This document shows positions 20,582 through 29,663 of a DNA stretch of 37,236 nucleotides, in pieces. The first letter of the stretch is position 1. Each line of letters starts with the position of its first letter. Location of the stretch: positions 1 through 37,236 of the forward strand of contig MNCI01030285.1 in assembly GCA_015680685.1 (NCBI GenBank), in the 5' to 3' direction. Under the pieces are notes generated by a model. The model searched no databases. It saw nothing but the letters and a program-made list of their open reading frames with translations, and was not told the DNA's origin. The DNA comes from Gnetum montanum. Its lineage: Eukaryota > Streptophyta > Gnetopsida > Gnetales > Gnetaceae. Made by a program: the position numbers and the translations under genes.

Positions 20582-21660
20582 ACAACATTCTTCATTGAGA
20601 CCATAGGTTGTATTTGGTATGATGTATATTCTTTCAAGTTACCAAAGTACTAGTGTTAATTTCTAAAAAAGAAATTAAGAAGAATCAAGATCAATCCTTA
20701 CCATCCCAAACAAGGCCATCTGATCATATACCACTTCTAATAGAATTACAACTAATTCCATTAATTTCTAAGGTTGATTAAGATCGGGAAGTATCTTAAG
20801 CTTACTTGTATTTATGATTTTCATAATTTTGTTTATTATTTAAACTATATTTTAATTTGATAAGTTAAATGTTTATGGTAATTCTGGTTGGAAATAAGGA
20901 TTTGCCCTACCTTAACTAAGATAACCAAATTTGAGTTGCAATTTGTGTAACCCTAATTAGAACTAGTGATTGTTAGTTGGTAGAATCCTAATTTAACTCT
21001 TGTCATTATTTTAAGAAATGAGGTAAGTATTGATAGAATAATATTTAATACTTATATATAAATTCTTCTCACATATGTCTTGATTACAAAATAAGGAAGA
21101 AACAACTTCAAGTACAAAGAAGAAATTAAATTATTGAAGCATAAAAGAATAAAAGAAGTACTAGAGTTGGAAAAAGATAGTTAATGTGGACTCATTCAAG
21201 GATGAACGAAACCTTAATAGGGTACATTTTAATGTCCCTATTTTCAAATGTTTCCAATACATAATAAAGATCATGTCTCTTCATAACAAGTATTATCATT
21301 ATCATAATAGGACCCAAAAGGGAAATTGTAATTGAAACTTGAAAGGGCATGTTGTAATAATAGCTATGTCTCTAAAGATGATTTTTGGGGGTTTGACTTA
21401 AGGAATTTATACTCAAGAATTAAGGTTGTGCTAGCATGGATTTGTGAAGCTGGAAAAGATAATTAAGAAAAGTTTGGTGGAGCAGGACAAGAAGTAGATT
21501 GGCCATTTCTTCTAGCTAGTTGTAGGCCCAACTATGGTGGCAGTGGTAGATTGCCTCCAAGGGATAGATGCCAAAGGAAGAAAATCCTACAAAACACTCT
21601 CAAATCATGATATAAATACACTATTCAACATTAATAAGGCATTCTTAACTTTTTCATTCT
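20582..21660. other. Unassigned AT-rich region
   Basis: No conserved domain is seen. ORFs here are short and lack family signatures. A TATA-like TTATATATAAATTC lies near 21049-21062 and would suit an LTR, but no matching partner copy was found. The 69-codon ORF at 21534-21743 runs into the tandem repeat and is not supported. Confidence 0.3.
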
Positions 21661-21922
21661 ACATTTTCCCTATTATTTTCTCTACATGTAATGTTGAATG
21701 TTACATATATTTGATATTTGGTGTATTATCTTCTTATGCATAATTTCTAATATAATGTATATTTGACATTTTCCATGACATCCAAAAAAAAAGATGTGAC
21801 ATTTTCCCTATTATTTTCTATACACATAATTTCAAATGTTACTTATATTTGACATTTGATATATTATTTTCTTATGCATAATGTCTAATATAATGTATAT
21901 TTGACATTTGCCTTGACATTTA
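21661..21922. repeat. Tandem duplication, 138 bp period
   Basis: Two direct copies start at 21661 and 21799 with ACATTTTCCCTATTATTTTC. They share the CTTATGCATAAT and CTAATATAATGTATATTTGACATT segments. The first copy ends with an A-rich spacer absent from the second, which stops near TTGACATTTAGG. Immediately afterwards the Helitron-type Rep remnant begins. Confidence 0.8.
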
Positions 21923-21969
21923 GGATTGGGATGTTACAATAACTCTTTCAAGATCCACAAAAAATTTAT

Positions 21970-22436
21970 AATATAATGTATGAACCAGACTAAAATGATA
22001 CAAGATTGAACATTTATAATAATATGATTTTGCAAATACGAAGAGCATACATAAACTTTCAACTAGTTCTTGACATGTATATTGTTATTAGATACAATAC
22101 AAAATATGAAATGAAATCTAAAAAGAAGTTACAAGTTCTTCATGATTTGTTCATTTGTATTACAAATTTTCAAAATCCAAAATAAAATTCAATAAATGCA
22201 TGTAAAAGATTCATGATGGATGTTGTAGCTAATAGGAATGTTGGTTCTATGAAGGTATTTCATATGCTATATAAAATTACCTTGTTTAGACATAGTAGAA
22301 CATTTGATATTATAAATATTTCTAGAGATATCTATAAAAGACTTATACTAGTTACAGATGAAGATGAGGATCATGAAACATACACATTCCTTATTAATGC
22401 ATATCAAAAGTAGACATTGGAAATGGAAGGGGTTTT
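21970..22436 (+). pseudogene. Helitron-type Rep domain, C-terminal part
   Basis: One frame (starting position modulo 3 equals 1) reads through the end of a Helitron replication initiator and its linker to the helicase. Near 21985 a degraded Pro-Asp-x-Asn-Asp ... Leu-Asn stretch occurs, then ILQIRRAYINFQLVLD. Next comes VIRYNTKYEMKSKKK with the two tyrosines (codons 22093 and 22105) of the Rep Tyr-x-x-Lys-Tyr motif. The linker continues as SMKVFHMLYKI, TLFRHSRTFDIINIS and LINAYQK. Stops are few: TAA near 21997, TAA near 22171 and TAG at 22411. The HUH motif and zinc-finger region upstream are absent, replaced by the tandem repeat. The order and phrases match Rep-helicase proteins; the Ser-Arg-x-Phe form is more like fungal/animal or Helitron2-type proteins than classical plant ones (inference). 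Confidence 0.65.
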
Positions 22437-22441
22437 ATTAC
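22437..22441. other. Target site duplication ATTAC, left copy
   Basis: ATTAC immediately precedes TGATGAG of the - strand LTR element and is repeated exactly at 29659-29663 after its other end. A 5 bp duplication is the normal footprint of a gypsy integrase. It shows that the element inserted into the Helitron-type gene. Confidence 0.9.
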
Positions 22442-23421
22442 TGATGAGTGGCGAGGTACCCCTACACTCAACCATACAAAATGAGCATAGCACGTGCGAT
22501 CCAGTCAGACTCCGTAGACTAAATGCCTACACTCCCCATAGAACACTTGGGGTTAATCATTCATTGTCTTCCTAGATTTACTTTTGTTTGTCACGGTGTA
22601 TGATTAAGTAAGTCCGAGGTATATGATTTTTATGTATTTTAAATGTTTTTCTCCTATGCTATGAGGTGAAGGGTTGAGAAAACTAACTAACTCTAACTAA
22701 CATCCTAAGTCTAAATTAACTAGCATCAGCATCCGTTCCGACATACCGTACACACCCTGAACTATGAAACTATGGCTACCAAACGCTAATCGTTACTGGG
22801 ATCACCACATGTAACGCATGTGCTCAAAGTGGTCATACTGAGGCACTTAACTAGCCTAAACCTAATGAGAAACTGATTCCTTGACTAGCTGTACACATCC
22901 GTAGATGCTCGTAATCAGGTTGTACTCATTCCGTATTCTAGGAGTTGAGGGTGAGAGAGACTAATCGCGATAAGCAGTCGATTCCTTGATTAGTCGTACA
23001 CATTCGTCAATACTCGTAATCAAGTTGTACTCATGTCACGCTACTACAAGTAATAAATAATAGGTAGAAAATAACAAGTAATAAACCTATTCCATGCACT
23101 GTAAGGTTTATCCACAAAGCTTGGCTTTATTACCATACACAACTTGCGTTCAGGTACAAAGCTGCTCGAATAAAGATCCGTTCACTTGGGGACTCCTATT
23201 GCAGGCACATGGAAAATATTCCATCTCTGGAGTGATCAAACTATGAGATCTTTCCTACTTTAAGCCTATGATGGAAAATAAGTGGAGTGCTACCTCTTAT
23301 TTATAGATTTGGTGACGGACCATGATATCATGTTCGCGATATCACAGGGGACGACGCGATATTGCGTACGCGATATCGCATGGGATGCGATATCGCGGCT
23401 CATGCGAATCGCGTCTCATCA
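22442..23421 (-). repeat. 3' LTR of the - strand element
   Basis: The 980 bp copy begins TGATGAG and ends CTCATCA on the + strand, and matches 28754-29658 throughout. It contains a 105 bp tandem pair starting at 22875 and 22980 (GATTCCTTGACTAG / GATTCCTTGATTAG). On the - strand the U3 has five GATATC-type palindromic units within 23321-23397, and the TATA box is at about 23298-23305 (TTATTTATA on +). Confidence 0.95.
23321..23397 (-). promoter_or_regulatory. U3 array of GATATC-centred palindromes
   Basis: Five units have cores at 23324, 23338, 23358 (GATATT), 23372 and 23389, spaced 14, 20, 14 and 17 bases. The flanks make longer palindromes such as CATGATATCATG and GCGATATCGC. The array is CpG-rich in an otherwise CpG-poor window and lies just upstream of the TATA box. 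The sister LTR at 28754-29658 has only one unit. This placement suggests an enhancer, which is inference. Confidence 0.65.
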
Positions 23422-23437
23422 TACCCCCATGACTAAA
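23422..23437 (-). other. Polypurine tract next to 3' LTR
   Basis: On the - strand the sequence is TTTAGTCATGGGGGTA, immediately followed by the LTR start TGATGAG. The G-run is in the position of a plus-strand primer. The same core occurs at two more places in this element. Confidence 0.7.
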
Positions 23438-25430
23438 TGAAAACTCATCCTCGAGTTCCTTACAATAATATTAGGAAGGTATGGAATTATTGAGGGAAAT
23501 GGAACTAATGAGATGACATGTGAACGGATCATTATTACAAGACTTGACAAAACTAGTGTTCATAACAACAAGGGTGAACACCTTATTACAATGACATTAG
23601 CCCTTTGTTGATAGATGATAAGGAGAGAAAGAAAGAAGTGTTGTTGCTACCAATGCCAAGATTGCACCTTTGTTGTCCATCCATAAGCATGCCATCGATC
23701 TTACTCCTTGCATAGCTACTTTAGTGCTGCTCCATTCCAAGTGTTTTCTCTAGATCCAATTCATTGTTGTATGATCACCATCTACACACACAACACAATA
23801 CTATATTAGCAAGGGTAAATGAATCACCATGTAATTAATACCTTGCTTCGATGTAAGTTCATTGGCTAGGTTGTGGTATGGTTGATATGGATCAGAAGAT
23901 ATATTACCGATTACTACCGAAGGTTTATGGGTTAGGAAGAAAATAAAAAAATTTGGGGCTAGGAGAAAATTGAGAAAATCAAGCCTCGTACCCCCATGAC
24001 TAATTGCAAACCTCTGGTAGCATTAAAACGAAGAAAGAAAAGGAGTATGAAGGATAGATAAAAAGGGACAACTATAACATCGATGAAATGGATGTCAAGA
24101 TGGTAATGAACAAAAGAAAGTTAATTGAAGGAATGTCAGGGAAAAGAAGTTAACAGATGCTCCAAATATGAATTTCAGTGGATCCTCATCAAAGCAGGCT
24201 CATGCCCTTAATGCCCTAACAAACCCACATTCAAAGAGTCCGTAGGCTCCTGGAATGTCCTTTGGAACAAGAGTTAAAGTCTTAACTGCAAGAATTTACC
24301 TAAAAGAAAACAATGCATCTACCAAAATATATACACTAATGATACAACTAGCAATGAGGTGAACAATGGAGAGAAATATGGAAAGAAGAGAATGGAATGG
24401 AATCCCAAGAACAAGGTGGTGTACAACCCCTTGTGTGTTTCATGATTAATGGGACTTGGAAAATCTCATTCCAACTCCGACCTCAAACCAACCACATCCA
24501 GTGACTTTGCATCAATGCATTCAGCTAAACCATCCACTTGGATAACAAGGATGCCTTCCCCAAGAGTCACCACCATTCCGATAAAACAAAGAAGAGCATG
24601 GGAAGCGAGAAGGGCCTTAGTTAGAGGGAACACTTTTGTTTCCATAACCAGTACTTGTAGCCCAATTTTATTTCGTCTAAGGGGTGTGCTTTGAATTCTC
24701 ACTTATTTTTGTTCCTTTTTTTTGTGTTTTGTGTTTTTATGCATGAGAACCACACCATGCAAAGAATTTTTATTTTTATTATCTCAGCTTCTGATAATTG
24801 GGTAACATCGGAACGACAAGAAAACTCAAGAAGAAAACATCCAAGCACCCAAGAGAATGACCAATACAAAAGCATCAAGTTCCTTTGAAGTCACACCCTT
24901 TTCAATCCTTGAGCCCTTTCTTAGTTTGAAAAATACCTAGTCACCGATTCGTTTAAGTTCTTATTAGAAGGGGACTGTATATTTCCAAGCCGAGAGAGAC
25001 CGTAGAATTGGTGGATGGATGGATGAAGTGAACTCATTGCCTACCATATCAAAAGAAACATACCTTAGTATCAACATTGTGACTTAAAGGTAAAAACCAA
25101 ACATTAGAAATCACTACGAAAATAGTTCATACCATCATTCCGAACACTTATTGGATGACAAACTTACAGGGTGGATCACACACACACCAAAAAATGAAAA
25201 AGTATAACGATGTTGTAAAATAAAAAACAAGAAAAGTTAAAGAAAGTGTAAAACAAAAATGTATAAGACAAAAATGTGTAAAATAAAAATATAAAAAGAA
25301 CTGAGGGCCTCGTATGGTTAGCATAAGTGGCCATCTCCCCCATGACTAAGTTGTAAGGGAGAGATCTGAAATAATGAGAGTCTATTTGAATTTCTAAGAA
25401 GTGCCCAACTTCTCCAAATTGATGATCTTA
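23438..25430 (-). other. 3' noncoding module of the - strand element
   Basis: This is about 2 kb, homologous to 16450-18420 of the + element. Polypurine-like motifs are at 23990-24003 and 25336-25350. Poly-T and poly-A runs (for example 25190-25310) and lack of shared ORFs argue for noncoding function. One 78-codon - strand ORF at 24702-24466 (below) overlaps a conserved block. The short remnant of integrase C-terminus equivalent is at about 25350-25430. Confidence 0.7.
24466..24702 (-). CDS. Small ORF in conserved part of the 3' module, doubtful
   Basis: This 78-codon frame runs in the element's sense strand and ends LRSELE before TGA. The DNA is homologous to 17140-17400 of the + element, where the frame is broken. 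The tail GILVIQVDGLAECIDA has a hydrophobic-Asp pattern seen in RNase H-like folds, and some Tat elements carry an extra RNase H. One such match over 20 residues is not enough to name it. The overlapping + strand ORF 24449-24694 is antisense and rejected. Confidence 0.2.
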   Translation of the reverse strand: MRIQSTPLRRNKIGLQVLVMETKVFPLTKALLASHALLCFIGMVVTLGEGILVIQVDGLAECIDAKSLDVVGLRSELE

Positions 25431-26212
25431 GATTAAGGGGTGGAAGTTGGTGACACTCATATTCCAATGTATATATACTTTCGTTATGGACATGGGTTTC
25501 CTTAGTTCATTCCATGCATATTTTGTTGCTCCTTTGAGTAGCTATCAACCACGAGGTGTCTATTATTGGTTGTGTGGTTGCTACATACATGCATCTTTGT
25601 TGCAAAGTTTCAAGGGCACACCTGTTACATGGAGGCATTTCTTCCATGTCATTGCCCAATGAATCACTGTATGTGATGCATGGAACTTTCCTCTCCACAA
25701 ATGTTTATCTTAGAGATTTCCAAGGAAAGATCATGGATCCTAAGACATGCATCTACTATACTTAGCCATGCCCTTCCCATTATAATTGGGAAGTCCCAAT
25801 CATTGTTATTAACTTCAATCACCTAGAAATCAGCTGGGTAAGACCAACCACACATAGTGGTAATAACGTCCTCCACCAATCCCAAGGGAATGGTGATGGA
25901 TTGGTCTGCTAGATCTAGTTGAATGTTTCTCTTCTTAATTTAGGATAGGTTACAAGCGTGATACATCTCTCGTGAAATTAAGTTAACTCTGGAACTTGAG
26001 TCAAGAAGAGCCCTATGTGGTTTATTTCCAATGATTTGTAAATAGATTAAGGGACTCCCAAGATTAGTTAGTTTCCTAGGAAGGTGGCCTACCTTGATCC
26101 AGTCAGTTATGGTATGCATTAACACAATCGTATGCGTTAAGCTCTCTTCGACTGAAGGGTGCTCCAAAGTGTTAGATGGTGGAGGAGTGTACATGGGCTC
26201 AACCGCTTGTTG
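25431..26212 (-). pseudogene. Aspartic protease of the - strand element
   Basis: An 84-codon open stretch (26194-25940) carries SPLIYLQIIGNKPHRALLDS followed by SSRVNLISREMY. This is the protease active-site region, with Asp-Ser-Ser where Asp-Ser/Thr-Gly is expected, so the Gly is replaced by Ser (GGT/AGT type change) and activity is doubtful. Farther on, a 63-codon stretch (25698-25507) begins KVPCITYSDSLGND, homologous to KKVPCIAYSD of the + element near 13305. The frame is lost near 25430 at the deletion junction. It directly follows the Gag linker. Confidence 0.65.
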
Positions 26213-26727
26213 TTACAAGATTTTGTCTGAGCTTTTGTTTCTAAAGTAAGGTCTTCTCTTTTTATAGTTGTTAGAAGTAGCAATAGGTTGGATATTTACA
26301 TCTCTCGTAGTGTGACATTGCTGCGGTTGAGGAGGAAGTCCCCCTTGCATTGTTGGAGTAGGAGGTGTTATGGGAACTACTTGTGGTGGAAAAGGTGTGG
26401 ATGGATTAGGAGGATGGTGTGGGTATGGAGTGTCTCCCAGAGGAGAAGGAGTCCTTCTAAAGTATTCCTGAACTTGGTAGTGATGGTTGGGGGTTGTGTG
26501 ACTCATAGAGTCACTTGGAGAAATCAACTGTTGCACATATAACCATAAGGATTAGGCTACTAGTAAGGGTATTTTTGTGTTTGCGATGGCATCCCCCATG
26601 ATTGTGGGTATTTCCACTGCTGATGCTATTCGATGGGCTATGGTGGAGTTCCACTCAGATAATACGTTAATGGTTGGTGGAACTGCCTTAGATTACCTTG
26701 TGGATAAGGTAACCTTCGGGGTGTTTG
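26213..26727 (-). pseudogene. Pro/Gln/His-rich Gag-protease linker of the - strand element
   Basis: A 107-codon open stretch at 26536-26213 is rich in Pro, His, Gln and Thr, with PYPHHPPNPSTPFPPQ and LPPQPQQ. It ends with a basic YKKRRPYFRNK segment, and parallels 12261-12860 of the + element. Upstream, 26727-26537 reads Tyr/Gln/Pro-rich after a TAG at the end of the Gag C-terminal ORF. The overlapping + strand ORF 26288-26542 is antisense and rejected. Confidence 0.6.
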
Positions 26728-28620
26728 CTATTGGTTAAGTCTTGGATTTAGTGCATACACCTCAGGCTCCTGTAGATGTGAGATGATGGGGAAACATCCC
26801 ATAGGATGGTCATAGTGGCAGATCGCACATCCACCATCATCATCTTTGTCAGAGTCCACAGCCACATCGGAGTTAGTGATTTTTCCCTTACCCTTGTTAT
26901 GTGCAGGGCTTAAATCTCTCCACTTTTTCTTACCTTTGTCACTACTTTGTTCTACCTTAGACTCTTCTATGATTTTTAAGACAGTTTCAATTTTAGTGTC
27001 TAAGGAGCTCCATATGTTTTCTACCTTAGCCACTATTTCTGTTATTAACTTTTGAATCGGCAAGGTTTTCCTGTTCACCAACTCTTCAATTGGTGACTCA
27101 TCCCCTTCATCACAAAATTTCACTCCCTTCTTTCGAAGAGAGGGATCACGGTTGTATTCTTTCACACTTTCCCTTTTTCGTAGCTCACCTTCTTCTTTTG
27201 CTACTTGTTCCAACAAGCTATGCACTTCATGGGCTCTAAGTTGTGAGAGTCTTCCTTGGGCATAAGTCCCAAGGGTTCTTCTAGTTTCATGCCTTAGCCC
27301 ATCCACGATGTGGCGAAGTTGATCCCTCTAAGTGTATTCATGGCCTGGGAAACGATGTAACAATTTGTAGTAGTGGGCCATGGTAGCATCCAAGGGTTCA
27401 TAAGTACCTTGCTTCTAGCCTTAGATCTGCTTATGCAAATTAGACACTCTGGAGTACGCTTGATACTTTTCGTTGAAAAGTTCTAGCATCATACTCCACC
27501 TCTTGATGGTTTCCAGTTCTAAAGATCAGTACCAACTCTCTGCATCTTTGGTGAGTGTCCTTGGGAACAACTTAAGTTTTTTCCACTCATTTTCTATATT
27601 CTGCAAGGCACAGGCATCATGGAATTCCTGTAAATGATTTTTTGGATTAGCATTGTATCCTCCTTCAAATCATGAGATATTGTTCATGTCTAAAAGCTTG
27701 ATCCGACTATCTCTTAAATGCCTTGTGGGAATCCTAATTACCTCTATTATGTCAAGCATACTTGGGGTTGCGAGTAGGAGCTCATCATGATCATCTCTTT
27801 CATGAAATCTATGATGTCTGCATTGTTCCCTAATCTCCCTATATCCTTGCCCTTGTCCTCTCTCTTGACTTTCTCTTCAAGGTTTTTTTTCCTTCTTACT
27901 CTTATCCTCACCTTTATGTTCAAGATGGCTACGCCTAGATGTGGAAGGAGAGGGTGAGTGATGTGAAGAAGGGAAAGAAGAAGGAGAACCATCATTATGA
28001 CGATGTTTCTTTCCTTCTCTTCGGCTGCTATGGTCCCAATCGTGGTGACGATCTAAGTGCCCATCCTTAGCATGAGTAGTTGTTCCCTCTGTGAACAATT
28101 GGTATTCACGGGAATCAGAACCATGGTTATGTATCATTGATTGTACGTTCTGATAGCCAACCTGCTCACCATCGTTAGGAGGGGGAACATCATTTGTTAA
28201 AGAACCCATAATAAGGGGTTCCTCATTTCCTATTTTTCTAAGGACATATGGGGCTTTGCCCTTCAGAAAGGTATGTTGACTCTCCTGCCTTAAGTCCCTC
28301 ATACATTGGGCATTTGTGGGATAATAATCCCTTATGTCAAAATCTTCCACAATGTATTCAACATATAATTCAGTTATGCCTATCTATGCCAAGTCATAGA
28401 AAAGCATGCAAGAGACTGATCAATTTGGGGGTAACACATAGTTACCTTGCAAATCTCTCCATCCCAGTTGTTCATATTGATGGAGGATAAAAGTGAAGTC
28501 TGGAATATCTTGTATTGTTTAGGACTTGGCTGATTTGGGTTATGTTTTTTATGTTGTCGACTATCTTGTGTATGGTCCTTAGGTGGTGAATTGCACTTAT
28601 GAGAAGAAGGAATTTTTATC
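26728..28620 (-). pseudogene. Gag of the - strand element, nearly readable
   Basis: It reads from about 28620 down. An N-terminal Tyr/Leu-rich part (GWRDLQGNYVLPPN) leads into a 157-codon open stretch at 28350-27877 with a His/Ser/Arg-rich tail (HHDWDHSSRREGKKHRH). After frame changes the Gag core follows at 27670-27310: FEGGYNANPKNHLQEFHDAC, NEWKKLKLFPRTL and MLELFNEKY. A 192-codon open stretch at 27306-26728 has GLRHETRRTLGTYAQ, a Glu/Lys-rich coiled-coil-like region and a compact zinc knuckle CAICHYDHPMGC near its end (C-x2-C-x3-H-x3-C, all ligands intact). Only a handful of stops interrupt the gene, making it the best preserved Gag here. Confidence 0.8.
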
Positions 28621-28733
28621 GGTGTGCTATTTTACTATTATATAAATTTTTCTTTTGATTAACCCAAAGGTTCGTTAAGGCTCACAACGATGTGAATGAT
28701 ATCCTTATGTTCTATTCGGCGCACAAACACTAA

Positions 28734-28753
28734 GTCCCTAGCAACGGTGCCAA
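28734..28753 (-). other. Primer-binding site, tRNA-Asp type
   Basis: On the - strand TTGGCACCGTTGCTAGGGAC follows the 5' LTR directly. It differs from the complement of plant tRNA-Asp 3' end (TGGCGCCGTTGCCGGGG) only at a few positions, all C-to-T or G-to-A. It matches the decayed site at 10215-10234. Confidence 0.85.
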
Positions 28754-29658
28754 TGATGAGTGGCGAGGTACCCCTACACTCAACCATATGAAATGAGTGT
28801 AGCATGCATGATCTGGTCAAACTATGCAGACTAAATGCCTACATGCCCCATGGAACACTTGGGGTTAATCATTCGTTATCTTCCTAGACTTACTTGTGTT
28901 TGTCACGGTGTATGGTTAAGTAAGTCCGAGGTATATGATTTTTATGTCTTTTAGCTATTTTTCTCCTATGCTATGAGGTGAAGGGTTAAGAAAACTAACT
29001 AATTTCCTAAGTCTAAATTAACTAGCATCAACATCCATTCCCACTTACCATACATACCCTGAACTATGCAACTATGGCTACCAAAAGCTAATCATTACTG
29101 AGATCACCACACGTAATGCATGTGCTCGAAGCGGTCATATTGAGGCACTTTACTAGCCTAAATGTAATGAGCAGTTGATTCCTTGACTAGGTGTACACAT
29201 CTTTAGATGATTTTAATCAAGTCGTACTCATTCCGCATTCTAGGAGTTGAGGGTGAGAGAGACTAATCGTGATGAGCAGCCGATTCCTTGATTAGTCGTA
29301 CACATTCGTCAATGCTTGTAATCAAGTCATACTCATGCTGCGCTACTGCAGGTAATAAATAATAGGTAGGGAATAACAAGTAATAAAACTATTCCATGCA
29401 CTACAAGGTTTATCCACAAAGCTCGTCGCTATTGTCATACACAACTTGTGTTCAGGTACAAAGTTGCTCAAATAAAGATCTGTTCACTTGGGGACTCCTA
29501 CTATGGGCACATGGAAAATATTCTATCTCTGGAGTGATCAAACTGCCAGAGTTTCCATACTTTAAGCCTAGGATGGGAAATAAGGGGAGTGCCGCCTCTT
29601 ATTTATAGATTTAACAGCGGACCATGATATCGCGGCTCATGCGAATCACATCTCATCA
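28754..29658 (-). repeat. 5' LTR of the - strand element
   Basis: This 905 bp copy is homologous to 22442-23421. It keeps the 105 bp tandem pair (starting 29177 and 29282) and the TATA box (about 29598-29608, CTTATTTATAG on +). Only one GATATC unit remains (29626-29631). The missing 65 bp equal the distance between the first and last unit of the other LTR, suggesting deletion by recombination between units. It is close to the other LTR but clearly diverged, mostly by transitions, so the insertion is not recent. Confidence 0.95.
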
Positions 29659-29663
29659 ATTAC
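29659..29663. other. Target site duplication ATTAC, right copy
   Basis: An exact repeat of 22437-22441 at the far end of the - strand element. Helitron-type sequence resumes directly after it. Confidence 0.9.

Larger units (their letters stand above)
22442..29658 (-). mobile_element. Non-autonomous Athila/Tat-like element (gag-protease only)
   Basis: This is a complete LTR element of 7217 bp with two LTRs, a tRNA-Asp primer site, a polypurine tract and a perfect ATTAC duplication. It is the same family as the + strand element at 9412. Read on the - strand, the order is 5' LTR (29658-28754), primer site, gag, linker, protease, then a jump near 25430 to the last few integrase-equivalent codons, the 3' noncoding module and 3' LTR. 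The jump removes the equivalent of about 13.6-16.45 kb of the + element, so RT, RNase H and integrase are absent. It is less decayed than its neighbours and retains many CpGs in its LTRs. Movement would have needed enzymes from a relative, unless the deletion came after insertion. Confidence 0.9.

Noticed and set aside
24449-24694. 81-codon + strand ORF
   Set aside because: Antisense to the - strand element and overlapping an equally long sense ORF; no signature.
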